DNA of 64,000 nucleotides, taken from contig DASZVS010000014.1 of NCBI GenBank assembly GCA_035546975.1, positions 124,001 through 188,000 of the forward strand, in the 5' to 3' direction. The notes beneath the pieces are model-generated. The model had not been told where the DNA came from, ran no database searches, and was given only the letters and a program-made list of their open reading frames with translations. Shown piece after piece: positions 15,248 through 25,257 of this stretch. The position numbers and the translations under genes were made by a program. The stretch is from JARIHC01 sp035546975 (lineage in GTDB: Bacteria > Patescibacteriota > Saccharimonadia > Saccharimonadales > UBA4665). How positions within the stretch are numbered: the stretch's first letter is position 1; each line of letters begins with the position of its first letter.

Positions 15248-17284
15248 TCAATTAAGATTTGTGACGGCCCGCAATTTGGTAATGTGTTCCGCCAGTTGGC
15301 TATATTTTAGCAAATCCTCCCCACTATCTATAAACGCTGCGGCTGCGGACCGGGCGGCGGCTATCAATTTCGTGTCGCTCAGTTTTGCAATTCTTAGGTC
15401 AAGTTGGCCGTGCTGCGACGTCCCGTAAATAGCGCCCGGTCCGCGCAAATCCAAATCCATTTCGGCCAAACGGAAGCCGTCCGAAGAAGTAGCTAAAGCC
15501 CTGAGCCGGGGGCTCGGCGGCCTGGAATCACCGAGCACAAGATAGCAGTAGCCCTGGTGCTTGCCCCTGCCGACACGCCCTCGTAATTGGTGCAACTGGG
15601 CCAAACCGAAACGCTCCGGATTCTCAATCATCATAATCGTGGCGTTTGGCACGTCGACGCCTACTTCAATTACAGTTGTCGAGACAAGAATGTCCAACTT
15701 ATGTTCTACAAACCGTTGCATGACCGCTTGCTTGTCGGCAGCCTTCATTTTTCCATGCAGAAGCCCCAACCGCCGGTGTTTGAAATCTTTTTTTCTAAGC
15801 TCATCGTACACCTTTTCAACGGATTGGGCCTCGAGCGCTTCAGAATCCGCGATCAGCGGGCACACCACAAACATTTGGCGGCCGGCCTCGAGTTCGGAGT
15901 CGATCTTCGCGTATAGCTGAGCGCGGGAATTGGGTGAAATTATTTCCGTGATTATAGGTGAGCGGCCTGGGGGCTTATCCGCCAGCACGCTTATATCGAG
16001 TTCACCGTAAAGAGTCAGGGCTAATGATCTCGGAATCGGTGTGGCTGTCAGACTAAGCACATGCGGCATATGGCCGGCTTTGGCCATTAAAGCTTTGCGC
16101 TGCTCAACGCCGAAACGGTGTTGTTCATCAACGACTATAAGCGCCAGCTTGTGCATATCCACCTTTTCCTGGATAAGCGCATGCGTCCCGACTACCAGCG
16201 CAGCTTCGCCGCTGCTGATTTTGTCACGCACCTCTTTCTTCTGCGAGGCATTCAGGCTGCCTATCAGCAAGCCGACTCTGCCAGCATAGCCAAGCGGTTC
16301 GAGCAGCGCATGGATTGTCTCGGCGTGCTGCCTGGCCAACAGTTCCGTCGGGGCCATGAAAGCCACCTGCCACCCCTGGTTCAATGCCATGAGCGCCGCC
16401 ATGGTGGCTACCACCGTTTTGCCGGAGCCCACATCGCCCTCTACAAGCCGGTTCATGGGGTGTTTCTTTTGCATGTCAAGGTACAGTTGCCAGATAGTTC
16501 GCCGCTGGGCATCAGTAAGCGAAAATGGCAAATGCTTAACGAAATTTTTTGCCAAACTCTCCTCGAAGGGAATGGCAAGAGAAGTTTCGCTCATATTTTC
16601 TTGCTTATTTAACAAGCTGGCGAGACTGAGGCCGAATACTTCTTCGAATCCAAGCCGCCGTTTAGCGCGCTCCAGTTGTTCAGGCGATTCGGGTAAGTGA
16701 ATATTCCGTAAGGCTTCGGCCCGGCCCATGAGCTTGTAAGACGTAATTACTTGCAGCGGCAGCGTTTCGGGCAGCGCGGAGAACTCGTCTTTGATTTGCT
16801 TTACGACTTGGCGGACTTGCCGTGAGGTCAGACCTTTGGTTTCGCGGTATACGGCCAGGATCCGGGCCGTATTGACCGGAAAATCGCTGGCCATTTCAAC
16901 GCTTGGATTAAGCACCGAGAACCGTTGGCGGTTGCGTTCGTATTGGCCGGAAATGAAATAACTTTGGCCGGACTTAAGCGCAGCGGCCCGATAGGGTTGG
17001 TTAAACCATGTTAGGCGTACACTGCCAGACTCATCGCTTGCCACCGCCTCCGTAATATGCAATCCGCGGCGGACATAACGGCCCTTCGCTTGTTTGATCT
17101 CGGCCTCGATAGTTATCGGTCCTGGCTTCAATTTGCTAATGGGCGTAACGGTAGAATAGTCTTCGTAGCGGCGGGGGTAGTAGTTAATAAGATCGCCGAC
17201 AGTATGAACGCCGAGCAGCGCAAATTTCTCGGCCAAAGCATCGCCCACGCCTTTTACGTCTTTAATTGGGCTGTCGTATGCCAT
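15248..17284 (-). CDS. recG: ATP-dependent DNA helicase RecG
   Basis: Branched-DNA helicase that reverses stalled forks, 678 aa (family about 690). An N-terminal wedge/OB-fold region (about residues 50-150) is followed by helicase domains with Walker A GDVGSGKT (about 283-290), Walker B VVDEQHRFG, motif III SLTATPIPR, and motif VI QLRGRVGRG. All core motifs are intact. A TATACT box ends 6 nt before ATG 17284 with no Shine-Dalgarno sequence, so the mRNA is probably leaderless. It heads a run that continues to rsmD and the tRNA. Confidence 0.97.
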   Translation of the reverse strand: MAYDSPIKDVKGVGDALAEKFALLGVHTVGDLINYYPRRYEDYSTVTPISKLKPGPITIEAEIKQAKGRYVRRGLHITEAVASDESGSVRLTWFNQPYRAAALKSGQSYFISGQYERNRQRFSVLNPSVEMASDFPVNTARILAVYRETKGLTSRQVRQVVKQIKDEFSALPETLPLQVITSYKLMGRAEALRNIHLPESPEQLERAKRRLGFEEVFGLSLASLLNKQENMSETSLAIPFEESLAKNFVKHLPFSLTDAQRRTIWQLYLDMQKKHPMNRLVEGDVGSGKTVVATMAALMALNQGWQVAFMAPTELLARQHAETIHALLEPLGYAGRVGLLIGSLNASQKKEVRDKISSGEAALVVGTHALIQEKVDMHKLALIVVDEQHRFGVEQRKALMAKAGHMPHVLSLTATPIPRSLALTLYGELDISVLADKPPGRSPIITEIISPNSRAQLYAKIDSELEAGRQMFVVCPLIADSEALEAQSVEKVYDELRKKDFKHRRLGLLHGKMKAADKQAVMQRFVEHKLDILVSTTVIEVGVDVPNATIMMIENPERFGLAQLHQLRGRVGRGKHQGYCYLVLGDSRPPSPRLRALATSSDGFRLAEMDLDLRGPGAIYGTSQHGQLDLRIAKLSDTKLIAAARSAAAAFIDSGEDLLKYSQLAEHITKLRAVTNLN

Positions 17285-17306
17285 AACTTAAGTATACGAC
17301 CGTAGA

Positions 17307-18113
17307 CTATTTGGCTTTGCGGACCAGTAGAAAGATGCTGGGGCCAAAATAGACGACCGAAAGCGGACGCTGCAGCATACGCTCAGCAGTCAGCATAGCG
17401 CCCCTCGGCATAATTTTTTTCAGCCGGACGCTCCGCAAGTTGGAAACCGATAAAACACCCTCAACATACAGTCCGGCATGCTCGAGTTGCCGGAGGACTG
17501 TATACGGATTATGATTTACGAAAGGAATTTCGTCGGCTTTTTTATTGGCCTCCGAACGGATATCTACAGGTTTTACGGGCATTTTTTCGCGGCGGGCGAT
17601 ATGTTTTAAGCGGTTGCGCATATGCACGTAATTAGCAAATTCGATAATCGCTATGCCGTCATCGCTGAGCACCCGGTTAATTTCGGCTAATTCTACGCTT
17701 GGATCCGGTAGATGGTGCATGACACGCACCATCGTCAAAAGGTCTACGCTGCCGTCAGCAAACTTGAGATCGGCAGCCTGCATGAGTTTGCGGTCAATTT
17801 CCGGATGGTCTCTCAAAAAATCTTTGGCAATATCCAGCTGCTGCTGGCTCGGCTCAGCCAGGGTGACCTTATCGGCATAATTCTCTAGGAGTAGGCATAA
17901 ACGGCCGTAGCCGCCGCCTACGTCCACAGCATGCCGGAAGTGTTTCCCCCGGAGCAGTTTACGGATGGCAATTTCCTCGGCAGCATGCTCGTACTCGCGG
18001 CCTTCCCAGTACTGCCGGTAATTATGTTTGGGGTCATTGTACTGGTCGGCCTTACGGGTCGACTTTGTGCTCGTTTTAGCCGGTTTCTTTGTTGTCTTCG
18101 ATGTCTTTGGCAT
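17307..18113 (-). CDS. Class I SAM-dependent methyltransferase (268 aa)
   Basis: SAM-binding motif I is AVDVGGGYGRL (about residues 63-73), followed by an acidic motif II (VTLAEPS), a D-L-K-F-A-D-G-S-V-D-L motif and VMHHLPDP, matching the Methyltransf_11/UbiE type. A Lys/Thr-rich basic N-terminal tail of about 25 residues precedes the domain. The C-terminal part may bind substrate. Substrate unknown. GGGAGA lies upstream of the ATG, and an extended -10 (TGCTATACT) sits just before it. Confidence 0.85.
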   Translation of the reverse strand: MPKTSKTTKKPAKTSTKSTRKADQYNDPKHNYRQYWEGREYEHAAEEIAIRKLLRGKHFRHAVDVGGGYGRLCLLLENYADKVTLAEPSQQQLDIAKDFLRDHPEIDRKLMQAADLKFADGSVDLLTMVRVMHHLPDPSVELAEINRVLSDDGIAIIEFANYVHMRNRLKHIARREKMPVKPVDIRSEANKKADEIPFVNHNPYTVLRQLEHAGLYVEGVLSVSNLRSVRLKKIMPRGAMLTAERMLQRPLSVVYFGPSIFLLVRKAK

Positions 18114-18144
18114 AAATTCTCCCTAGTATAGCAATCCTCAGAAA

Positions 18145-19389
18145 TTAACCAAGTTCCAACACGGCAAACTTATTTTTGCCCCGTCGCACCAGCGCATTGC
18201 CGGACAATGTGTCAAATAAAAAGTCTGCTGTCATTTTTTCATTATTTATATATATGGCGCCGCTTTCTATGAACCGGCGGGCTTCGGTCTTGGAAGCTGC
18301 TAAGCCCGTCTGCACGAGTGCTTGGACAATATGCTCGGATGTCATGCGCGCGGGCACTTTAGCAGTAGGAAGTTCCTTTTTTAGGGACTTAAACTCATCC
18401 GCACCCAATTCCAGGGAATCTTCCCCGCCAAAAAGAACGGCAGCGATATTTTTCTGGCTTTTTGCAACCGCCTCGCCGTGAACTAATTTCGTGACCTCGT
18501 ACGCCAATGTCTTTTGGGCAAGCCGACTGCTGTGGTCGCGGCCGAATTCTTCCATAACCTGGTCAATATGGTTTTTATCCAGCTCAGTGAAAATCTTCAG
18601 GTAATCTGCGACGCTATCGTCATCGGCATTCAACCAAAACTGATAAAACTGGTACGGACTCGTTTTGGTAGGATCAAGCCATACGGCGCCGGCCTCACTT
18701 TTGCCAAATTTTTGCCCGGTTGCCTTATTAACTATGAGCGGTGCTGAAAATACGTGCGTTTCGGCGCCGGTTTTACGCCGGATCAGGTCTACGCCGGCAA
18801 TGCTATTGCCCCACTGGTCTGAACCGCATAACTGCAGCGTAACACCGTGTTTTTCATGAAGGTATAAGAAGTCGTAGGCCTGAATAAGTACATAACTAAA
18901 TTCGGCGTAACTAATCCCGGCCCCTTCTTCGCCGAGGCGTTTTTGCACAAAATCGCGGCCCAACATTTGGCGCATCGGCACATGTTTGCCCACATCCCGT
19001 AAAAACTCCAGGTACATGAAGTGCTTGAACCAATCATAATTGTCTTCCAGCGCAAATGGTTGGCCGTTAAAAAGCTGGCTGTATTGGGCGGCAATCGCTT
19101 TTTTATTGGCGGCGATTTCTTTCTCTGTCTTCAAGGACCGCTCCTCAGCCTTGCCGTCAGGGTCACCGATCAAGCCGGTCGCACCGCCAACGAGCAGCAC
19201 GGCCTTGTGCCCATGCTTCATGAAAGTCTTGACCATCATAGCGGCAGCGAGGTTGCCGATGGTCATGCTATCGGCGCTCGGGTCCACACCAAAATAAAAG
19301 GTTAGCGGTTTGCCATCGAGCGCGTCCAAGCTCTTAAAGGTCGTCTGGTTGACGAACCCGCGCCAGTTCAATTCTTCGGAAAGTATCAT
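18145..19389 (-). CDS. tyrS: Tyrosyl-tRNA synthetase
   Basis: Charges tRNA-Tyr; 414 aa from ATG 19389, normal length. The reading frame extends 60 nt further, but that region holds the promoter. The Rossmann catalytic domain has FYFGVDPSADS, the KFGKS (KMSKS-type) loop at about residue 228, and a C-terminal S4 RNA-binding domain (about 340-414). Oddity: the class I HIGH/HIGN signature reads TIGN (DSMTIGN), so the first His, which helps stabilise the transition state in B. stearothermophilus TyrRS (H45), is Thr. The rest is intact, so activity is expected but may be tuned. Confidence 0.95.
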   Translation of the reverse strand: MILSEELNWRGFVNQTTFKSLDALDGKPLTFYFGVDPSADSMTIGNLAAAMMVKTFMKHGHKAVLLVGGATGLIGDPDGKAEERSLKTEKEIAANKKAIAAQYSQLFNGQPFALEDNYDWFKHFMYLEFLRDVGKHVPMRQMLGRDFVQKRLGEEGAGISYAEFSYVLIQAYDFLYLHEKHGVTLQLCGSDQWGNSIAGVDLIRRKTGAETHVFSAPLIVNKATGQKFGKSEAGAVWLDPTKTSPYQFYQFWLNADDDSVADYLKIFTELDKNHIDQVMEEFGRDHSSRLAQKTLAYEVTKLVHGEAVAKSQKNIAAVLFGGEDSLELGADEFKSLKKELPTAKVPARMTSEHIVQALVQTGLAASKTEARRFIESGAIYINNEKMTADFLFDTLSGNALVRRGKNKFAVLELG

Positions 19390-19420
19390 ATATGTACTGT
19401 TTTCGCGTATCTTATTCTTT

Positions 19421-19449
19421 ATTATACCTATTAGCAGGAATGAGACCAA
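19421..19449 (-). promoter_or_regulatory. tyrS promoter
   Basis: On the minus strand TTGGTC (19449-19444), 17-nt spacer, TATAAT (19426-19421). The predicted leader is only about 25 nt, too short for a T-box riboswitch. Confidence 0.65.
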
Positions 19450-19508
19450 GCTGAATCGAAGCTGAAAGGCGCTGCTAAAAATACAAGCTTTTTTACGTTT
19501 CTATTTGC

Positions 19509-19514
19509 TATAAT
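19509..19514 (+). promoter_or_regulatory. -10 box of the PBP promoter
   Basis: TATAAT preceded by a T-rich tract, with no clear -35 hexamer. It lies 48 nt upstream of the PBP start at 19563. Confidence 0.5.
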
Positions 19515-19562
19515 GAGCAGGAATATTTGCCATAAGGGATATACAGGATTTAAAACCAATCT

Positions 19563-22500
19563 ATGAATATTAGACGTGGCTCAGGACGTAGCCGCCGCTC
19601 GCGAAACACCATCACCACCAAGAGCGGTAAGACTATCCCCTTGAACCGTTCATTGAGTGACCGCGTCAAAGCTGCGCGCGCCACCCGGGCAGCTGACCGG
19701 GCAACGTACCTAAGTACTTTGCCGAAAGGCCGCGCTAAACGGATGCTCTACCGCCTGCAGCCGAAACATTTAGCCGCCTATTGGTTTAGTCGAGAGGGCG
19801 GTATTATGGCGCTCAAAATTATCGGCGTGGCAATTATCGTCGGCTTTTTCCTGACTATCGGCATGTTCGCTTATTTCCGCAAGGACTTGCCGAAGATTAA
19901 AGACATCTCGGGCGACAATCTCGGCGGGAGCATAACGTATTACGACCGTACCGGCCAGATCGTACTGTGGCAGGATTACAACGCCGTTAAACGCATACCC
20001 GTACAAAGCAATCAGATCTCTCCTTATATGAAAGAGGCCACAGTGGCTATTGAAGACAAAGATTTTTATAAGCACGGGGCTTTTGATGTCCGCGGTATTA
20101 TGCGGGCCGGATTCCACGACATATTCGGCGGAGGCGGCGCCGTACAGGGCGGTTCAACAATTACCCAGCAGCTCGTCAAGCTTAATGAAAACTGGACAAC
20201 TAACCGGACGGTTACCCGTAAAGTTAAAGAACTTATCTTGGCGGTCGAATTGGAACGTGAATATTCCAAAAATGACATCTTAACAGGCTACCTTAATATT
20301 GCTCCGTATGGCGGCGTGGAATACGGGGTTGAGAGCGCGGCGAGAGACTATTTTCAAACCGATGCAAAAGACCTGACGCTTCCCCAAGCGGCAATGCTTG
20401 CAGCCATCCCGCAGTCGCCAAGTTATTATTCGCCGTACGCCAGCAGCCAGTTTAACCAATCCGTTACCGACAGCACCTTCAGCCAGTCCGCTCTTCTTAA
20501 CCGCCAGCACTACATACTAGATCAGATGGCGCTGCAAGGGTACATTACCAAGCAGCAAGCCGACGACGCAAAAAAGGTTAATATTCTGGCAGAAATTCAC
20601 CCGCAGGCACCAAAATACCAGGGTATTAAAGCGCCTTACTTCGTGCTCGCGGCCAAACAGGAGCTTGAACAAACCTACGGAGCCGCGACCGTACAGCGTG
20701 GCGGCTGGCAGGTCATCACAACGCTTGATATGGACCTACAAAATAAGGCCGATGAGCTTGTTCAGCAAAATGTCCCTAATATCTCAAAATACGGAGCGGA
20801 TGAGGAGGCGCTCGTCCTGGAGGACGTTCCGACAGGCCAAATGATGGCCCTCACAGGGGGTACTGATTTCACAAATCCCGACCATGGGCAAAACAACTAC
20901 GCGGCCGGAATTCAGATACCGCCTGGTTCAAGCTTCAAGCCGTACGACTACACGACATTCATCAATAACAATAATAATGTCGGCGCAGGCTCCGTCCTGT
21001 ACGATGTACAGCAGCCTTTGCCAGGCTATCCGTGTACTAACCAAGCAAAACCGTTCAATAGTAGCGGTAATCCAACCGGCGGTAACTGTTTGTGGGACTA
21101 TGACTTTAAATATCCTGGCCCAATAACCCTGCGCTATGCCCTCGGCGGCTCGCGTAACGTCCCGGCAGTCAAATCTATGCTGGAGGCCGTTCCGGGCGAT
21201 AAGAGCACGAACTATACTAAATCAGTCAATAAAGTCATTAGTACTGCTTCGGCGATGATGGACAATACATACGACCAATCCAAACATATACAGCCCTATA
21301 ACTGTTATTCCGATGCTGCGCTTACAAAAACCACACAGTGTTATGGGGCATCGGCAATCGGCGACGGCGCCTACCTGCACCTCGATGACCATGTGAATGG
21401 CCTCGCGACGCTCGGGCGTATGGGCAAAGCCATCCCGCGAACCTACATCCTGAAAATTACCGATGCCGCAGGTAAGACCGTTTACCAATGGAAACAGCCT
21501 ACCGGCCAACAAGTCGTAAAACAGGACGCAGCGTACATTGTCGATAATATGGCAAGCGACCCGCGGGCCAGCTACCTCCCCGGCAGCTGTACGACAACTA
21601 CCTGTACTACGTTACGGAGCGGCGGCTATAAGTTCCAACGCTACAATGGCTGGGATTTCGCAGTAAAGACTGGTACCACTAACAATGGTTTCGATGGATT
21701 GATGACAAGCTGGTCTACTAAATACGCTGTAGTTTCGTGGGTCGGCAACCATACGCGTAATGTCGAGTTGAATACCTCTATGGAGTACCTAACCGAACCG
21801 CTTACCCGCAATATGATGGAATATGCCCATCAGAACCTCAAACCGGATAACTGGGTACAGCCGAAAGACATCAAGACGGCATCCGCCTACATCGTCCGAA
21901 ACCATATCGACTACGGCGACCAAGAACCGAGCCCTTCGACCGATCTATATCCGTCATGGTATGTTGGCGGCGGCTCAAACAGCAAGAACACGTCCGCAAC
22001 AATAGATAAAGTTTCGGGCAAACTGGCTACGAGTTGTACGCCGGCAGCCGCTAAGGAATACGTCTACAACGCAAACGTCGCATCCTGGAATGTAGACATC
22101 TTTAAGGGAGGCACGCCGAATATCGGCAGCGGCAGCAGTAGCTCTAAGAGCAGTAACAGCTCCTCGGCGAGCGACGATGTCCATAACTGTAATGACAGTC
22201 CGCCGACAGTAACCTTAGTGGCTCCATCCACCTGTACGAGTAGCTGTACAATTACCGTAACCACTACCCAAGGCACTCATCCTTTCTCGGACCCGCAGTA
22301 CCCGACCTATCCAGGGTTGCTTACGGTAACACTCAATGGCCACACCATTTACTCGGCCCACATAGACTCCTCGCCTACCACCAAGAGCTTCACCTATACG
22401 CCTACAAGCAGTGGCGGGGGGACACTAGTGGCGACCGTGACTGACAGCGTCCTATATAGTGGCAGCCAGAGCACGCCATTTACCTACACAATTCCAGCCC

Positions 22501-22577
22501 CTACCCCAGCGCCAACAACTCAAGACCAGACTAATAGCGGTAATGGCGGCGACGGGAACCCTGGCGGCAATCCGTGA
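19563..22577 (+). CDS. Class A penicillin-binding protein (bifunctional transglycosylase/transpeptidase)
   Basis: Peptidoglycan polymerase and cross-linker, 1004 aa. A strongly basic ~80-residue cytoplasmic N-terminus precedes a transmembrane helix (about residues 83-105). The GT51 domain has the catalytic EDKDFYKHG and GGSTITQQLVK blocks. The transpeptidase domain has the SxxK motif as PGSSFKP, SRNVP (SxN) and VKTGTTN (KTG). After the transpeptidase, about 200 residues form a Ser-rich linker and an Ig-like beta domain with cysteine pairs (STCTSSC), ending in a Pro/Gly/Asn-rich tail, probably wall-facing. This implies the cell builds its own cross-linked wall, as expected for a monoderm CPR cell. 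Confidence 0.96.
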   Translation: MNIRRGSGRSRRSRNTITTKSGKTIPLNRSLSDRVKAARATRAADRATYLSTLPKGRAKRMLYRLQPKHLAAYWFSREGGIMALKIIGVAIIVGFFLTIGMFAYFRKDLPKIKDISGDNLGGSITYYDRTGQIVLWQDYNAVKRIPVQSNQISPYMKEATVAIEDKDFYKHGAFDVRGIMRAGFHDIFGGGGAVQGGSTITQQLVKLNENWTTNRTVTRKVKELILAVELEREYSKNDILTGYLNIAPYGGVEYGVESAARDYFQTDAKDLTLPQAAMLAAIPQSPSYYSPYASSQFNQSVTDSTFSQSALLNRQHYILDQMALQGYITKQQADDAKKVNILAEIHPQAPKYQGIKAPYFVLAAKQELEQTYGAATVQRGGWQVITTLDMDLQNKADELVQQNVPNISKYGADEEALVLEDVPTGQMMALTGGTDFTNPDHGQNNYAAGIQIPPGSSFKPYDYTTFINNNNNVGAGSVLYDVQQPLPGYPCTNQAKPFNSSGNPTGGNCLWDYDFKYPGPITLRYALGGSRNVPAVKSMLEAVPGDKSTNYTKSVNKVISTASAMMDNTYDQSKHIQPYNCYSDAALTKTTQCYGASAIGDGAYLHLDDHVNGLATLGRMGKAIPRTYILKITDAAGKTVYQWKQPTGQQVVKQDAAYIVDNMASDPRASYLPGSCTTTTCTTLRSGGYKFQRYNGWDFAVKTGTTNNGFDGLMTSWSTKYAVVSWVGNHTRNVELNTSMEYLTEPLTRNMMEYAHQNLKPDNWVQPKDIKTASAYIVRNHIDYGDQEPSPSTDLYPSWYVGGGSNSKNTSATIDKVSGKLATSCTPAAAKEYVYNANVASWNVDIFKGGTPNIGSGSSSSKSSNSSSASDDVHNCNDSPPTVTLVAPSTCTSSCTITVTTTQGTHPFSDPQYPTYPGLLTVTLNGHTIYSAHIDSSPTTKSFTYTPTSSGGGTLVATVTDSVLYSGSQSTPFTYTIPAPTPAPTTQDQTNSGNGGDGNPGGNP

Positions 22578-22624
22578 AGAGAGCGTAGTCACACACACCG
22601 TTAAACTAAACCTGCGCAGTTTTG

Positions 22625-23974
22625 TTAATCTTTTTCTAGAAATTGATTGAGCGCGTTTCGAACATCGGCTACGCCGTACAGCCCCGAAATTTTCTTGCCA
22701 GATTTCTGTACCGGGCCGATGGCGCCTTTAAATCCGAGCTTTTTAGCTTCAGCTATCCTTTTTTCGGCATACGGCACGTGCCGGACTTCCCCCGAAAGCC
22801 CCACTTCCCCGAATACCACAGCGTTTTGCTTCAGCTGTAATCCTTTGGCCGCAGAGCCGATAGCCAAGCAAATTGCCAGGTCGGCAGCCGGTTCTCGGAC
22901 TTGGATACCACCAACAATATTAATATAAATATCATGTTCATTAAGTTTTAGTTTGGTACGGCGTTCCAGCATCGCTACCAATAAATTAAGGCGGTTTAAG
23001 TCAAAGCCGCTGGCAGTACGCTTGGGGTAACCATAGCTGGTACGATTTACAAGCGCCTGCACTTCTACAAGGAGAGGCCGAGTACCTTCAAGCGTGGCAA
23101 GCACCACCGAGCCATCGGTTACTTGCCGCTCCGCTAAAAGCGCCGCAGAAGGGTTAGCAACCGGCTGAAGACCTTCCTCGACCATCTCAAATATGCCAGC
23201 TTCACTCGTCGAGCCAAAGCGGTTTTTGACAGCCCTAAGCAGCTTGAAGCCGCCATAACGGTCGCCCTCCAACTGCAATACCACATCCACCACGTGCTCC
23301 AACACTTTCGGGCCGGCTATCGAGCCTTCTTTCGTCACGTGCCCTACCAGCAACAACGCGGTAGATGAACGTTTTGCGGCGGCTGAAAGCAATTGTGTAC
23401 TGTTAGTGATCTGCGAGACGGTACCGGCAGCAGAACTAATGGCCTGGCAGCTCATCGTCTGGATAGAATCCACAATAATAAGACGGTAATCGCCGCTGGC
23501 GATAGTCGCTGCAATGTCATCGGCGGAAGTGCTTGTGGCCAGCTGAAGCTCGGGCCTAAGCGTGCCTAGCCGCTTAGCCCGAAGGCCTACCTGATGAGCG
23601 GACTCTTCGCCGCTCACATACAAAACGGGCACTTTAGCAGCCAAGGCATACGCTAGCTGCAAAAGTAAGGTACTCTTACCTATCCCAGGTTGACCGGCAA
23701 GTAGGTTGATGCTGCCTGGCACGATTCCGCCGCCCAGAACCGCATCAATATCATGGATGCCGCTAGCAAGTCTCGGCTGGTCGGCGCGTACCGCCTCAGT
23801 CACAGATTCCGGCTGTAAGCTTTGGCCCGAGCCTCCGGCGCCTTGTAATACGCTCGGCGCTAATTGCTCTTGCATCGTATTCCATTCGCCGCACTGCAGG
23901 CACTTGCCACTCCAAGTACTGCTGACAGCGCCGCAGTTACTGCACACATAACGAGCGGCTGTTTTCTTAGCCAT
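22625..23974 (-). CDS. radA: DNA repair protein RadA
   Basis: RecA-related branch-migration ATPase, 449 aa (family about 450-460). An N-terminal C4 zinc finger (CSNCGA...CLQCGEW) is intact. Walker A is GQPGIGKST (about residue 93), the RadA-specific KNRFG motif is present, and a Lon-like C-terminal domain carries IVGGIQVREPAADL. GGAGG lies 7 nt before ATG 23974, and an extended -10 (TGCTACACT) lies about 30 nt upstream. The zinc site here is intact, unlike RpoC. Convergent with the PBP gene. Confidence 0.97.
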   Translation of the reverse strand: MAKKTAARYVCSNCGAVSSTWSGKCLQCGEWNTMQEQLAPSVLQGAGGSGQSLQPESVTEAVRADQPRLASGIHDIDAVLGGGIVPGSINLLAGQPGIGKSTLLLQLAYALAAKVPVLYVSGEESAHQVGLRAKRLGTLRPELQLATSTSADDIAATIASGDYRLIIVDSIQTMSCQAISSAAGTVSQITNSTQLLSAAAKRSSTALLLVGHVTKEGSIAGPKVLEHVVDVVLQLEGDRYGGFKLLRAVKNRFGSTSEAGIFEMVEEGLQPVANPSAALLAERQVTDGSVVLATLEGTRPLLVEVQALVNRTSYGYPKRTASGFDLNRLNLLVAMLERRTKLKLNEHDIYINIVGGIQVREPAADLAICLAIGSAAKGLQLKQNAVVFGEVGLSGEVRHVPYAEKRIAEAKKLGFKGAIGPVQKSGKKISGLYGVADVRNALNQFLEKD

Positions 23975-24053
23975 GAATTATCCTCCGCATCATTACTAAA
24001 AGTGTAGCATCTCTTTCAGCACGGCACCGTAGTGAAATAAGCCGTTTCTGAAA

Positions 24054-25136
24054 TCAATTCTGTGTATTCTGCTGGCTCAAACGAGTATCCAGCGCTTTAT
24101 CCAGAGTGGTCAACGCTTTAGCTATGTTATTCCGGGCATCTACTAGCTGGTTGTACTGCGCGATAGCTTGCTTAAGCGCCCCTACGCCATTATTATACGA
24201 GCTAACTTGACTGTTAAAGGTTGGCACGGCGGCATTATAAGCAGCAGTTTGGCCGGAGGACAGTTCATTATCCAGCTGCTTTTTGAGGGCCATAATAGAA
24301 CTTTGCTGGCTTTCGAGAGCCGCCTCTTGGCTGTCAATCTGTTTTTTCATGGCAGCAAGCTGCTGATCATCCTGGGCTATAGCATTCTGTCGTGCAGTAA
24401 ACTCGTCCTGATAATGGTTGCTATACGCTACAATAGCCGCCCGGTTGGAGAAATATTTTTTATAATATGCCTCGAGTGGCGCCGGCAAATTGGCAATTTC
24501 TGTACCGAAAGTAGAGTGCATCTCATCGAGTACGGCTCCCGGCTCAGTTTGCTGGTACAACTTAATTTCACTGATAACTTGCGGGTCTTTTAAGCCATTT
24601 TTGTAATAATCATTGAGCATTTTGTTAACGTTCGCCCGCTCTTCAGGACTGAGGCGCGCATAAATAGCATGGAGTGTCTCATGGGCAGCCGTCACTTGTG
24701 CCACGCCTTTAAGCGAAGGATCTTGGACGTTGTAGATGTATATTCCGTTTTCGCCGGGGTGATAACAACCGAGGACAACGGTATCTTTATTCTCAGGACA
24801 GTGCTGCCGGAAACTGGTGATATTTGATAAAAGTTCCGGCTTGTTCAGATAAAAAAGATGCTGGGCATACGGCGTCATGGTATCTTCCGTGGCCAGCTGG
24901 CTGACCGCCGAAGCGGGATGGTAGCCGCGCATCCGCCACCAGTCAGAAATACCTTGCCTATTGGCTATGATGAGCCCGAGCAGGATTGCCCACACCGCCA
25001 CCATAGCGAACGTTATAGTCCATGCCCGCTTGGAGCGCCGCGGTTTTAGAGTGCGGATTCCTGGCAAAGGCCCGGCTGCCGGCCGAGGTGGCAATCCGGG
25101 TACTTCTGGAGGCGGAGATTGTGAATTGTCATTCAT
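24054..25136 (-). CDS. Membrane-anchored HExxH protein with coiled coil (360 aa)
   Basis: A Pro-rich cytoplasmic tail (1-30) and basic patch lead into one transmembrane helix (about residues 40-58), so the rest is extracellular. AAHETLHAIY (about 148-157) is an HExxH zinc-metallopeptidase motif; a possible third ligand lies in the following helices (EMHSTFGTE, about 205). Residues about 245-350 are a long Gln/Ala-rich coiled coil. Two cysteines (CPENKDTVVLGC) could form a disulfide. Family unknown; proposed role is a cell-surface peptidase. A TAAAAT box ends 5 nt before the ATG, suggesting leaderless translation. Confidence 0.65.
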   Translation of the reverse strand: MNDNSQSPPPEVPGLPPRPAAGPLPGIRTLKPRRSKRAWTITFAMVAVWAILLGLIIANRQGISDWWRMRGYHPASAVSQLATEDTMTPYAQHLFYLNKPELLSNITSFRQHCPENKDTVVLGCYHPGENGIYIYNVQDPSLKGVAQVTAAHETLHAIYARLSPEERANVNKMLNDYYKNGLKDPQVISEIKLYQQTEPGAVLDEMHSTFGTEIANLPAPLEAYYKKYFSNRAAIVAYSNHYQDEFTARQNAIAQDDQQLAAMKKQIDSQEAALESQQSSIMALKKQLDNELSSGQTAAYNAAVPTFNSQVSSYNNGVGALKQAIAQYNQLVDARNNIAKALTTLDKALDTRLSQQNTQN

Positions 25137-25257
25137 GATGTATTTTATTTAGGATAGACAAGAAAGACCAAACTGCCTGCATGCACAATTTACGATGGAA
25201 AGCGAGGATAGAAGCTTTACGCGCAAAGTGTGCCAGGCTAGTTTGGCCGTAATGTTT

